From contig NZ_JADKPT010000004.1 of the NCBI RefSeq assembly GCF_015351595.1, positions 1 to 64,000 on the forward strand: 64,000 bases of DNA, read 5' to 3'. The DNA comes from Flavobacterium sp. LC2016-12. Lineage in GTDB: Bacteria > Bacteroidota > Bacteroidia > Flavobacteriales > Flavobacteriaceae. The position numbers and the translations under genes were made by a program. Under the pieces are notes generated by a model. That model saw only the letters and a list, made by a program, of their open reading frames with translations. It did not search any database and had not been told where the DNA came from. This document shows positions 15,847-24,588 of this stretch, piece after piece; position 1 is the first letter of the stretch, and each line of letters starts with the position of its first letter.

Positions 15847-16431
15847 ATGACAACACCTTTTCAAAAAGCTAGCGAGTGGATTGATGCTGAAAACGCTCAG
15901 GATCCAAATACCGAAATCGATCAAAACAACGAATATCCTAAAGAATTACTGTATTCTAACAGGATGTACGAAAGGCTGATGCAATTTGAGCCAGAAGCTT
16001 CAGAAGAAGTTCAGATTGCTTCAAAAGCACAACACATTTGTCGATGGAAAGTCGCTCGCGAATCATACCCAATGGACCGTGTTGGTTATTTGAGATGGAG
16101 AGAAGAATTGAAAAAATTCCATGCTAAACTTACTGCTGAAATCTTAGAAAAAGCAGGTTATACTCCAGAATTTATCGATCGCGTTTCTTTTTTAATCGAA
16201 AAAAAATTACTTAAAAAAGATGCCGAAACCCAATTGCTTGAAGATGTAATTTGTTTGGTATTTTTAGAATATTACTTAGATCCTTTTGTACACAAACATG
16301 ATACCGAAAAACTAAAAAATATCATCAAAAAAACCTGGGATAAAATGTCAGACAAAGGACATCAGGAAGCCTTAAAAATTAATTATTCTGAAGAAAATTT
16401 AAATTTGATAAAAGCATCTTTAGGATTGTAA
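15847..16431 (+). CDS. DUF4202 protein associated with nitrite reduction
   Basis: A 194-residue soluble protein of the DUF4202 family, starting MTTPFQKASEWIDAENAQDP. Frames upstream of this Met are low-complexity repeats that lie ahead of a good promoter. Recognisable stretches are LYSNRMYERLMQFEP, KAQHICRWKVARESYP, GYLRWREELKKFHA and LEDVICLVFLEYYL. The His/Glu/Asp-rich helices resemble HD-type metal proteins, but no activity is known. It sits between nirD and the sensor kinase and has its own heptamer-bearing promoter, so it is likely part of nitrite assimilation. Confidence 0.85.
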   Translation: MTTPFQKASEWIDAENAQDPNTEIDQNNEYPKELLYSNRMYERLMQFEPEASEEVQIASKAQHICRWKVARESYPMDRVGYLRWREELKKFHAKLTAEILEKAGYTPEFIDRVSFLIEKKLLKKDAETQLLEDVICLVFLEYYLDPFVHKHDTEKLKNIIKKTWDKMSDKGHQEALKINYSEENLNLIKASLGL

Positions 16432-16493
16432 TTTATTATGAAATGAGCTGAAAGCGAATTCCATTTTCCGCTAAAGACAAATATTATCTTCGA

Positions 16494-18299
16494 ATGAAAA
16501 AAAGCAATCAGGAAACTGCAGATAAAATTACTTTCAAAAATTTACGCCGTCTGTATTTTTTTGCACTCTGGACTATTGCTGTAACCATAATTTTAAGTCA
16601 GGTTTTAGTTCAATACAATTTAAAACAGCAACTTAGCGATTCTAAAATTATCAATATTTCTGGGAAGCAGCGCATGCTGAGTCAGAAGATTGTAAAAGAA
16701 GTTTTGATTCTACATTATGTTTCTGATACGACTTCTCAAAAACAGATTTCCCATCTAAAAAACGTTTTATCACTTTGGAAAAACAATCAGAATTCACTCG
16801 AAAACGGAAATGATAGCCTGGCTTTTCCGAAAGAAAAAAGCGAAACGCTCGATAAATTATACCTTGAAATAAAACCTAGTTTCAATAATATTGTTAAAAC
16901 TACCGATTTGTTTCTGCTGAATTTAGAGCAAAAGAACAACTTAGCAACGAATCAGAAACTGGTTGAAACCATTCTGAAAAACGAAGGCCTTTTTCTTTCA
17001 AAAATGAATCAGATTGTGAGTCAATACGATCTGGAAGCACATGAAAAAGTTACAGAACAACGCAGAATTGAATATTGGATTTTTGCCTTTACCCTATTCG
17101 TTTTACTGTTGGAGTTTTTCTTTATTTTCAAACCTACTAATAAGAAAATCGAGCGACTTATTGCCAAGCTTTTATCTTCTGAAAAGAAAGCTTTAAAATT
17201 GGCATACGACACCGAGATTATCAGCGAAATAAAAGAAAACTCGGTAAAAGAATTAAAATCGCTGAATTATGCGATGGAAAATACGCTGCTCTATTGCCGT
17301 ATTGCGCCTGATGGTTCGATTATTCATATTGGTGAAAAATTTGCCAAACTTTTAAATTACACCAAGTTTTCTTCCAACAAAAAATTCTCTGAAGTTTTAA
17401 CCACTGACGAAAAAGAACAATTAAATATTGACCGTATTATTTTCGAAAAACAGCGCAGTGGCTGGCAAGGCGAAATCAATATTATCAACAAAGAAGCGCA
17501 AAATATCTGGCTTGATTTGTCGATGGTTCCGGTAACCATAAAAAAGGACGAACTAGAACTTCTAATTGTTTGTTTCAATATTACGGAACGCAAAAAAGCA
17601 CAGCGTGAAGTCGAACGTCTGAACATCGAAAACAGTACCGAAAAAATAAATCAACAAAAAGTTATTTCGAGTAAAATTGTTGAAAATCAGGAAAACGAAC
17701 AAAACCGAATTGCCAAAGAAATTCACGACGGAATTGGGCAGATGCTGACTGGTTTGAAATTCAGTTTAGAAAGTATCAACCTGGATGACAAGGAAAAATC
17801 GGCTCAAAAAATTGAATACTTAAAGAAATTATCACTTGATATTATCAAAGGAGTCCGTACCGCAACTTTCAATTTAATGCCTCCGGAATTAAGCGATCAT
17901 GGTATTGTTTCCTCTTTAGCAAAACTAACTCAGGAACTTTCGAAACTAACCGGAAAAGAGATTCTGTTCTACAATAAAACCGATTTTAGCCAACGTTTAG
18001 ATTCTTTAATAGAAATCAATATTTATCGTCTTACCCAGGAAGCCATTAATAATGCCATTAAATACGCTGAATCATCGCATATTATTGTACAGCTTTCGCA
18101 CAGCAATACGCTACTAAGTATTATTGTAGATGACAATGGTAAAGGTTTTGATGTAGCTGCTGTTGATAAAAAAAGAAATAGCGAATCCGGGATGGGAATG
18201 TTATTTATGCAGGAAAGAATACAATACATTAACGGACGTGTTTTCTTTAAATCAATTCCGGGTGAAGGAACGAGGATTACTTTTAATATTCCGATTTGA
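16494..18299 (+). CDS. NarX-like nitrate/nitrite-type sensor histidine kinase
   Basis: A 601-residue membrane kinase. TM1 lies at about 21-43, and the periplasmic part begins with INISGKQRMLSQKIVKE, close to the ligand-binding P-box of NarX/NarQ and the PilJ-type family. TM2 is at about 193-213. A PAS domain follows (about 265-370), then a HisKA_3 dimerisation domain with the phospho-acceptor His near residue 411 in AKEIHDGIGQ, and a HATPase_c domain (TQEAINNAIKYAESSHI, VDDNGKGFD, GMGMLFMQERI). NarL-type regulators pair with HisKA_3 kinases, and one lies next downstream. The ligand is inferred from the P-box and the nitrate genes around it. Confidence 0.87.
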   Translation: MKKSNQETADKITFKNLRRLYFFALWTIAVTIILSQVLVQYNLKQQLSDSKIINISGKQRMLSQKIVKEVLILHYVSDTTSQKQISHLKNVLSLWKNNQNSLENGNDSLAFPKEKSETLDKLYLEIKPSFNNIVKTTDLFLLNLEQKNNLATNQKLVETILKNEGLFLSKMNQIVSQYDLEAHEKVTEQRRIEYWIFAFTLFVLLLEFFFIFKPTNKKIERLIAKLLSSEKKALKLAYDTEIISEIKENSVKELKSLNYAMENTLLYCRIAPDGSIIHIGEKFAKLLNYTKFSSNKKFSEVLTTDEKEQLNIDRIIFEKQRSGWQGEINIINKEAQNIWLDLSMVPVTIKKDELELLIVCFNITERKKAQREVERLNIENSTEKINQQKVISSKIVENQENEQNRIAKEIHDGIGQMLTGLKFSLESINLDDKEKSAQKIEYLKKLSLDIIKGVRTATFNLMPPELSDHGIVSSLAKLTQELSKLTGKEILFYNKTDFSQRLDSLIEINIYRLTQEAINNAIKYAESSHIIVQLSHSNTLLSIIVDDNGKGFDVAAVDKKRNSESGMGMLFMQERIQYINGRVFFKSIPGEGTRITFNIPI

Positions 18300-18805
18300 T
18301 AAATGTGCCAATTAGATAATTAGCTAATGTGTCAATTAAAAAACGCAATACAAACTCCTTTATAAAAATAATGAGGGCGAGACAGCATTAGAAAAAGGGG
18401 CTTAAAATACTTTGTCTACAGCAGCCCCTTTCTCTAATACTGTCGGGCTGTCCACGCTACTTCGGTAGCCAGTTCCCATCCCTCTCGCGGGCAAACGTTT
18501 TCAAAAGATTTCTAAAATTATTACAAGTTCTAAAATTCACTGTTTGGCTTCAGTTTTATACAATAATAATAAACTCGCAATCAAAAATCTCCAATCTTTG
18601 TCGAGCCACTAGTGCGATCTCTCCTTCGTCGAGATGACAAGATTGCGAAAAAAATAACAGATTAACAACGTTATTTTCACATTATCTAATTATCTAATTC
18701 ACACATTTTCTAATTCACACATTTTCAAATTTAAAAATTACGTATATTAGCATCTTCTTTATAGATGAATATACGTAAAAATTCAGAATCAAAATTAAGT
18801 AAAAT
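18300..18805. other. Repeat-filled intergenic region
   Basis: No gene is seen in these 505 bases. They hold an imperfect inverted repeat (about 18371-18442, ends GACAGCATTAGA/TCTAATACTGTC, inner AGGGGCT/AGCCCCT), a GC-rich patch ending CATCCCTCTCGCGGG, a TCGTCGAGATGACAAGATTGC-type word (about 18628-18648), and runs of TTATCTAATTATCTAATTC-like words at 18308-18340 and 18675-18730. Confidence 0.6.
18739..18777 (+). promoter_or_regulatory. Possible response-regulator promoter with TACGTAT dyad
   Basis: TACGTAT (18739-18745) and its inverse ATACGTA (18771-18777) flank a 25-base spacer. TATATTAG at 18743 resembles, imperfectly, a -7 element placed 4 bases into the first heptamer. This could be autoregulation of the NarL-like gene. 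Confidence 0.35.
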
Positions 18806-19465
18806 ATGAGTGCTACTATTCGAGTTGTCCTGGCAGATGATCATGTATTTGTAAGAGATGGAATAAAATCTTTACTGGAAAACGAAGCAAACATCGAGGT
18901 TGTGGGCGAAGCCATTGACGGTGCCGACGCTCTTGAAGTGGTTGCGGACAGTAAACCCGATTTACTTATAGTAGATATTCGTATGCCGAACTTAACCGGT
19001 ATCGAGGTAGTAGAAAAACTTAGAAGCGACAATAATGAGGTAAAAATCATTATGCTTTCTATGCATGAATCTGAAGAATATGTATTGAAATCAATTAAGG
19101 CCGGAGCTGATGGATATTTATTGAAAGGTTCGAGCAAAGAAGAATTTTTAAAAGCCCTTCATACTGTTGCCGCTGGCGGAAAATATTTCAGCGGAGATAT
19201 CTCCTCAATACTTATTGGTCAACTAACAAACTCTTCTGCTTCATTAGAACCTAAGCAAAACTTAGGTGAAGAAATGATGATTACGAAAAGAGAAAAAGAA
19301 ATCCTTACGCTTTTATTATCCGGTAAAGGAAACAAAGAAATTGCCGAAGCTCTTGATATCAGTAAGCGTACTGCCGAAGTACACCGTTTTAATTTGATGA
19401 AAAAACTGAAAGTAAAAAATCTAATGGAACTTTCGAATAAAGCGACGGAGTATTCTTTATTATAA
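18806..19465 (+). CDS. NarL/FixJ-family response regulator
   Basis: A 219-residue regulator with receiver domain residues Asp11-Asp12 (LADDH), phospho-acceptor Asp57 (LLIVDIRMP) and the conserved switch Ser/Lys region (MLSMHE, LLKGSSKEEF). The C-terminal LuxR-type HTH is at about 155-215 (LTKREKEILTLLLSGKGNK, TAEVHRFNLMKKL). It follows a NarX-like kinase and precedes narK, which strongly suggests they form one nitrate/nitrite-sensing pair. TACTTAT sites at nearby promoters fit the DNA sequence recognised by NarL proteins. Confidence 0.9.
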   Translation: MSATIRVVLADDHVFVRDGIKSLLENEANIEVVGEAIDGADALEVVADSKPDLLIVDIRMPNLTGIEVVEKLRSDNNEVKIIMLSMHESEEYVLKSIKAGADGYLLKGSSKEEFLKALHTVAAGGKYFSGDISSILIGQLTNSSASLEPKQNLGEEMMITKREKEILTLLLSGKGNKEIAEALDISKRTAEVHRFNLMKKLKVKNLMELSNKATEYSLL

Positions 19466-19495
19466 AAACTACGTATAATTACGTAATTATTTTAC

Positions 19496-19519
19496 AAAAA
19501 CTGCGAAAACGCAGTTTTT
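19496..19519 (+). terminator. Terminator after the response regulator
   Basis: AAAAACTGCG and CGCAGTTTTT form a 10-bp stem around an AAAA loop, ending in a T5 run. It separates the regulator gene from the narK promoter. Confidence 0.7.
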
Positions 19520-19522
19520 AAC

Positions 19523-19544
19523 TACGTTATAGTACTTATTTTTG
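19523..19544 (+). promoter_or_regulatory. narK promoter with heptamers
   Basis: TACGTTA (19523) and TACTTAT (19533) lie 10 bases apart. The second begins 4 bases before the -7 element TATTTTTG (19537-19544). Further TACGTAT and TACGTAA words lie at 19470 and 19480, upstream of the terminator. No -33 TTG is seen. Confidence 0.5.
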
Positions 19545-19563
19545 TAAAAAAAATATAAGTGCT

Positions 19564-21042
19564 ATGAAAACTACAAATTCACTCTCGCAATCTCACAAAA
19601 TTTTATTCTTAAATACCCTGGCTTTTACCGTGTGTTTTGCCTGTTGGACTTTAAATGGTGTTTTAGTAACCTTTTTAGTTGATAATGGTATTTTTCACTG
19701 GAGCGTTGTTCAGGTGGGCTGGCTGCTTGGAATTCCGATTCTGACCGGATCAATTATGCGTTTGCCAATTGGTATTTTGACGGATAAATTTGGGGGAAAA
19801 TATGTTTTTTCACTTTTACTCCTACTCTGTTCGATTCCGTTGTTTTTATTGCCTCTTGCAGACAGTTTTATAACATTCGCTTTATTGAGTTTTTTATTCG
19901 GAATGGTCGGTACCAGTTTTGCTGTTGGAATTGGATATACTTCAATTTGGTATCCTAAAGAATGGCAGGGACGCGCTTTGGGAATCTTCGGAATGGGAAA
20001 TGCGGGCGCTGCCATCACTACTTTTTTAGCACCTTCCTTATTGAATCATTTCTCGATAGAAGATCCACAAAACGGCTGGAAAATACTACCTGTAATATAT
20101 GGTGTAGCCTTAGTCGTTATTGGAGTTGCTTTTTTAATTTTCGCTAAAAACAAAAAAATAGAAAACAATACGAAAAGCGTTTCTCAAATGCTTCAATCTC
20201 TTAAATGTGCCCGAGTTTGGCGTTTTGGAGCGTATTATTTTTTAGTTTTCGGATGCTTCGTCGCTTATTCACAGTGGTTATTGCCGAATTTCATGAACGT
20301 TTATCAAACGAGTTTGGTAATGGGTGGATTATTTGCAACGCTTTTCAGTTTACCGTCTGGGGTAATCAGAGCTTTTGGAGGTTATTTGTCTGATAAATTT
20401 GGAGCCAGAAAAGTGATGTATTGGGTTTTAAGTTCTTCTGTTGTTTTAAGTGCTTTATTAATGGTTCCGAAAATGGAAATCACAACTACAGGACCAGGAG
20501 TCTTGGCTACCAAGAAAGGAACGATAACGCAAGTTTCAAACGATAAAATTAAAATTGGCGATACCGATTTTGCTGTTGCTCAGAAAAAGGAAAATGATGC
20601 TGAAGATGCTATTTTTCCAACCAAAACTTCATGGCAACAAGTGGTCGTGTCACAAAACCAAACAGTGAAGAAAAAAGAGCTTCTGGCTAAAGGTATCACT
20701 GTAATTAAATTTGATGCCAATATGTGGGTTTTTCTTGTGTTAGTTATTCTAATCGGAATTTCGTGGGGAATTGGAAAAGCAGCGGTTTACAAACATATTC
20801 CGGAATATTTCCCGACTGAAGTTGGTGTTGTGGGTGGAATGGTTGGCATGATTGGCGGATTAGGTGGTTTCTTTGGCCCGATTATCTTTGGATACCTGTT
20901 AACGGCAACCGGAATCTGGTCAAGTTCATGGATCTTTATCCTTGTATTCTCTGCCATTTGTTTGATGTGGATGCATTATACCATCACTAAAATTATGAAC
21001 GAAAAACAACCTGTGTTAGCACGCACTATGGACAGACAATAA
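19564..21042 (+). CDS. narK: NarK-type nitrate/nitrite transporter (MFS) with extra soluble insert
   Basis: A 492-residue major facilitator of the nitrate/nitrite porter family, with about 12 membrane segments. Family marks are GILTDKFGGKYVF (the loop 2-3 motif), GMGNAGAAITTF and GMVGMIGGLGGFFGP (nitrate signature-like Gly-rich helices). It is longer than usual NarK (about 430-460) because of a soluble stretch at about 305-385. This stretch reads GTITQVSNDKIKIGDTDF near its start and QTVKKKELLAKGITVI near its end, a pattern reminiscent of a barrel-sandwich (lipoyl-like) fold. It would import nitrate for the reductase encoded at 31951. The promoter carries the island's heptamers. Confidence 0.9.
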   Translation: MKTTNSLSQSHKILFLNTLAFTVCFACWTLNGVLVTFLVDNGIFHWSVVQVGWLLGIPILTGSIMRLPIGILTDKFGGKYVFSLLLLLCSIPLFLLPLADSFITFALLSFLFGMVGTSFAVGIGYTSIWYPKEWQGRALGIFGMGNAGAAITTFLAPSLLNHFSIEDPQNGWKILPVIYGVALVVIGVAFLIFAKNKKIENNTKSVSQMLQSLKCARVWRFGAYYFLVFGCFVAYSQWLLPNFMNVYQTSLVMGGLFATLFSLPSGVIRAFGGYLSDKFGARKVMYWVLSSSVVLSALLMVPKMEITTTGPGVLATKKGTITQVSNDKIKIGDTDFAVAQKKENDAEDAIFPTKTSWQQVVVSQNQTVKKKELLAKGITVIKFDANMWVFLVLVILIGISWGIGKAAVYKHIPEYFPTEVGVVGGMVGMIGGLGGFFGPIIFGYLLTATGIWSSSWIFILVFSAICLMWMHYTITKIMNEKQPVLARTMDRQ

Positions 21043-21093
21043 TTTTACAGTTAATTTCGGCGAAAGCCAAATAGTTTATAATTTCTCTACTAA

Positions 21094-21133
21094 AAAAGAG
21101 TTTTTGATTGATTTCAAAGACTCTTTTGTTTTT
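21094..21133 (+). terminator. Terminator after narK
   Basis: AAAAGAGT (21094-21101) pairs with ACTCTTTT (21120-21127), followed by a T-rich run. The loop is 18 bases and AT-rich. Confidence 0.55.
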
Positions 21134-21265
21134 TGATTTTCATCTATCAGATCTTCCTCGTTTGTCTTCTAAATATTTAAACCAAAAATTTGTAATTATG
21201 ATTTTTATCATATAAAAAAGCACTATTAATCTTATAAATTTGTGGCTCATCAAAATAAAAAAGAA

Positions 21266-22525
21266 ATGAAAAAACTAAGAATACTTATTTTATTAGTATT
21301 AGGAGGAATGAGCGCTTCTGGTCAGGCGCAGGAATTAGATGTAAATTTACAAGTTAGACCACGCTTCGAATACCGAAACGGCTATAAAACACTTTTACCG
21401 GAAGGTCAGGAAGGAACTTCTCAAATATCGCAGCGTTCCCGTTTAAACTTTAATTACAAACAAGAAGACTTAACGGTAAAATTAACTTTGCAGAATACCA
21501 GAACCTGGGGAGATGTTCCCACAACAGCAGTCGCTGACAAAAACGGGGTTGCTCTTTTTGAAGCCTGGGCACAATACAATTTTACTCCAAAATGGAGTGC
21601 CAGAATGGGACGTCAGGTACTCTCATACGACAATCAGCGTATTCTTGGAGAACAAGATTGGGGACAACAGGCTCAAAGTCATGATGCCTTAACAGTTTCT
21701 TTTCATTCAGAAAAGAATCAACTAGATTTAGGTGGCGCTTACAACTCCGATGCTGAAAATACTTTTCAAACTCCTTATAAAGTAGCGAATTATAAAGCAA
21801 TGCAATATGCATGGTGTCACACTACTTTTGATAAGATTGGAGCAAGCTTATTGTTTTTAAATACAGGTTATGAATATGCCAATACCAATGCTAAATTATT
21901 AGTGGATTACAAACAAACTTTTGGTACTTATGTTACGTACAAAGCAGGCAAAATCGACAGTAATTTCTGGTTGTACGGACAAACAGGAAAAAGTACGGAC
22001 AGACAAGTAAGCGCATGGAATGCGGCGGCTAACTTTGCATACAACATTACTGAGGCTTTTAAAGCTGGTTTAGGATATGAATTTTTATCAGGAAAAGATA
22101 CAAATGACGGAAGCACTGTTATAAAATCTTTCAATCCAATTTTTGGAACCAACCATGGTTTTAATGGGTATATGGATTATTTTTATGTAGGTGGCGGTCA
22201 TTTAAATAATGTGGGTTTACAAGATGCTTCCTTAAAATTGAATTACAATGTAAACAAATGGCAGTTTGCCTTGATACCGCACGTGTTTTTATCTGCAGCT
22301 GATGTGATTACCCCTGTTGAAAAACTTGACTCGTATTTAGGTACTGAGATTGATGCTACTTTTGGTTATAATTTCAAAAAAGATATTATGGTTTCAGGAG
22401 GTTATTCTCAAATGTTTGGCTCTAAAACGTTGGAATTTTTAAAAGCTGGAGATGCTGGTCACACCAACAATTGGGCGTGGATGATGGTTTCTGTGAATCC
22501 AAGAATTTTTAGTTGGAAAAAATAG
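21266..22525 (+). CDS. Alginate-export-family outer-membrane porin
   Basis: A 419-residue beta-barrel with signal peptide MKKLRILILLVLGGMSASG-QAQ. A GTG eight codons upstream is open but not needed. Repeated alternating strands end in a C-terminal aromatic-rich strand (WAWMMVSVNPRIFSWKK). Family-typical stretches are RPRFEYRNGYK, ISQRSRLNFNYK, GRQVLSYDNQRILGEQDW and GYMDYFYVGGGH. A paralogue (29193-30632) heads the nitrate ABC operon. The position after narK suggests a passive outer-membrane channel for nitrate or nitrite. That substrate is inferred from context only. Confidence 0.85.
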   Translation: MKKLRILILLVLGGMSASGQAQELDVNLQVRPRFEYRNGYKTLLPEGQEGTSQISQRSRLNFNYKQEDLTVKLTLQNTRTWGDVPTTAVADKNGVALFEAWAQYNFTPKWSARMGRQVLSYDNQRILGEQDWGQQAQSHDALTVSFHSEKNQLDLGGAYNSDAENTFQTPYKVANYKAMQYAWCHTTFDKIGASLLFLNTGYEYANTNAKLLVDYKQTFGTYVTYKAGKIDSNFWLYGQTGKSTDRQVSAWNAAANFAYNITEAFKAGLGYEFLSGKDTNDGSTVIKSFNPIFGTNHGFNGYMDYFYVGGGHLNNVGLQDASLKLNYNVNKWQFALIPHVFLSAADVITPVEKLDSYLGTEIDATFGYNFKKDIMVSGGYSQMFGSKTLEFLKAGDAGHTNNWAWMMVSVNPRIFSWKK

Positions 22526-22554
22526 TTTTTCTTCAAAATTAACTTAGATATTTT

Positions 22555-22590
22555 ACCCTTTTCCTATTTCGGAAAAGGGTCTTTTTTTTT
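22555..22590 (+). terminator. Strong terminator after the porin gene
   Basis: A perfect 10-bp stem ACCCTTTTCC/GGAAAAGGGT with loop TATTTC is followed by C and T9. A close relative lies at 23092-23127, so the small gene between them is bracketed by matching terminators. Confidence 0.92.
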
Positions 22591-22663
22591 ATCTTAATAA
22601 AATGTTATTATTTGCTTTAATTAATTATATTTGAATCGATTATGAACCCCCAATTCTATCCAA

Positions 22664-23029
22664 ATGAAACAATTTTTAAAACTATCTATGTTGACATTTT
22701 TTGTCACGCACACTGGCATTGGTCAAAAATTCAATGACACTTTAATTTCAAAAAACTCAGAAATTAATTTTGCAAAAACACAAAAAAGAGGAATTAAAAA
22801 AAACAACATTGTTTATTATGTTGAAAACGACCTGCAAACCATATCTGCCTACAAAGGAAGCAAATTGAAATGGCAAACCAATGTAATTTCTATTTGCGGA
22901 AAACCAAAAAATGGAAATCCCGAAATAAGATATGTAGGCTATAACACAGACAAGCTACTTATCGTTATGGGAAAACATAACTTTGCAGAAATTGACGTCA
23001 ATAATGGTATAACAAAACTTGTTGGTTAA
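22664..23029 (+). CDS. Small secreted protein, unknown
   Basis: A 121-residue protein with a probable signal peptide (MKQFLKLSMLTFFVTHTGIG, cleaved before QKFND). The mature part is short-stranded (NNIVYYVENDLQTISAYKGS, NPEIRYVGYNTDKLLIVMGK, FAEIDVNNGI) and resembles a single PQQ-like beta repeat or an immunity-type fold. I do not recognise the family. It is AT-richer than its neighbours and isolated between two similar terminators, which hints at insertion into the nitrate island. Confidence 0.7.
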   Translation: MKQFLKLSMLTFFVTHTGIGQKFNDTLISKNSEINFAKTQKRGIKKNNIVYYVENDLQTISAYKGSKLKWQTNVISICGKPKNGNPEIRYVGYNTDKLLIVMGKHNFAEIDVNNGITKLVG

Positions 23030-23091
23030 GATTAAAAAGTTGATTTTTAGTTTTAAGAAATAAATCTTTTAAACGTTTACTTATATAATTT

Positions 23092-23127
23092 ACCCTTTTT
23101 TCTTTTTGGAAAAAAGGGTATTTTTTT
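23092..23127 (+). terminator. Strong terminator after the small secreted gene
   Basis: ACCCTTTTTT (23092-23101) pairs with AAAAAAGGGT (23110-23119) and is followed by A and T7. It has the same design as the terminator at 22555. Confidence 0.9.
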
Positions 23128-23239
23128 ATGATAATAAGACCTTTCACTACGTAATTTATTTAGGTATATTTGATTATTAAACGACCCTTATTATAGCATA
23201 TCATAAATAACTAATTATAAAAACTATCCACAGAAAAAA

Positions 23240-24568
23240 ATGAATTTTAATAAAACCCTCATCTTATTTGTTGTCTTTTCACTTTCTCAAAATTCTTTTT
23301 CCCAAACCTTAGTATCAAATAGAGATAAAATTGAAATAGCAAAAACCGAATTAAAAAATAACATAATTACTTTTAGTAATTGTATAGTAAAATCAGATAT
23401 AAATAAATGTATAGAGGAATTAGCAAAAAATGCAGATAATGAATATAAAAAATATATTACTGGTGGAATACTTTACGAAATTGACCCCAATGAATCTTTA
23501 AAGCTTCATAGAGAGGCTTATTTAGCAAATACATTGGAACAAAATTTCATATTGGAGTACGCAATAGAACTTCATAGAAATGCTCAATATCAAGAAGCAT
23601 TAAAACTTTATGAATTATATTCTGAAAAAGTTCCGAATGATATAAGGGTTTACGTTTGGTTAAGCGATTGCTATATCAATAATAATGAAATAAAAAAATC
23701 ACTTCAAAATTGGGAAAAAGCAAACCATTCTCAAAACCATATCTCAATTGATAATGCAATATTTACAATTTATGGCAAAACCACTCAAATAAAAACAAGA
23801 AGCAATTTAAAATCTGAAATTGAAAAAGGGAAAATTTCAAATTTTTATCCATTACTTTTTTTAGATTCTAACTGGGAATCGGATTGGTGGAATACAACAA
23901 CACAAGAATATTTTCTAAATGAAGATTTTAAATTGGCACAAAATGCGTTAGGAGAGAAAAATAATGATTATAAAATTCTAAAATCATACTTAGAAATAAA
24001 AAAGGCCCAAGAAAACGGGCAAATTGATCAAATAAAAAAGATTATGATCGATAATAAAATTATACTGGAAAATAATCCTATCCCAGTATTTGGCGAAATG
24101 TCTTCCGATTTATTAAGAATCTGTTTTGCTGATAATTTATTGACTGAATCTGAATTTTATACTAAAAGAGGTGCTGAATTACTAGCGTTGGCAAAATCAA
24201 CAAAAGATAAAGATCTTTTAAATATTTATGCCTATTTACAAGCAACAGTTGATGGAAAAGTAATGCCAGAAACTGATAAATTAGGATGGAAAGAATTTAA
24301 AGATGAAAAATTTGCGAAGAGCTATTTCATAGGAAGAGTTGATACGATAAAATATAACGATACTGAATTAAATGAAGCTATGTTGGATTTTCCTAATTCA
24401 TCTTATCTCTTTTGGGTAAAAGCTAAATGTGCCAAAATGGAAAACAAACCAGTTAAAAATGATTTAATTGAAGTTATAAAAAGAGAATTTAAAACATTTG
24501 GTACTGATCAAAATAAATCTAGTTACAGACTTAAATCATATATGGGAACATTAGCTTCAGAAATATAA
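23240..24568 (+). CDS. Secreted TPR-like protein, unknown
   Basis: A 442-residue protein with a signal peptide (LILFVVFSLSQNSFSQ). Residues about 65-165 have tetratricopeptide-like helices (AQYQEALKLYELYSEKVPND, VYVWLSDCYINNNEIKKSL). The rest is helical with no known catalytic motif. The very high AT content and Lys/Asn richness set it apart from the nitrate genes. It is followed at 20 bases by an endonuclease/phosphatase-type gene. It is probably a periplasmic or surface scaffold; no specific role can be given. Confidence 0.75.
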   Translation: MNFNKTLILFVVFSLSQNSFSQTLVSNRDKIEIAKTELKNNIITFSNCIVKSDINKCIEELAKNADNEYKKYITGGILYEIDPNESLKLHREAYLANTLEQNFILEYAIELHRNAQYQEALKLYELYSEKVPNDIRVYVWLSDCYINNNEIKKSLQNWEKANHSQNHISIDNAIFTIYGKTTQIKTRSNLKSEIEKGKISNFYPLLFLDSNWESDWWNTTTQEYFLNEDFKLAQNALGEKNNDYKILKSYLEIKKAQENGQIDQIKKIMIDNKIILENNPIPVFGEMSSDLLRICFADNLLTESEFYTKRGAELLALAKSTKDKDLLNIYAYLQATVDGKVMPETDKLGWKEFKDEKFAKSYFIGRVDTIKYNDTELNEAMLDFPNSSYLFWVKAKCAKMENKPVKNDLIEVIKREFKTFGTDQNKSSYRLKSYMGTLASEI

Positions 24569-24588
24569 CAATCAAAATATTCATACAC

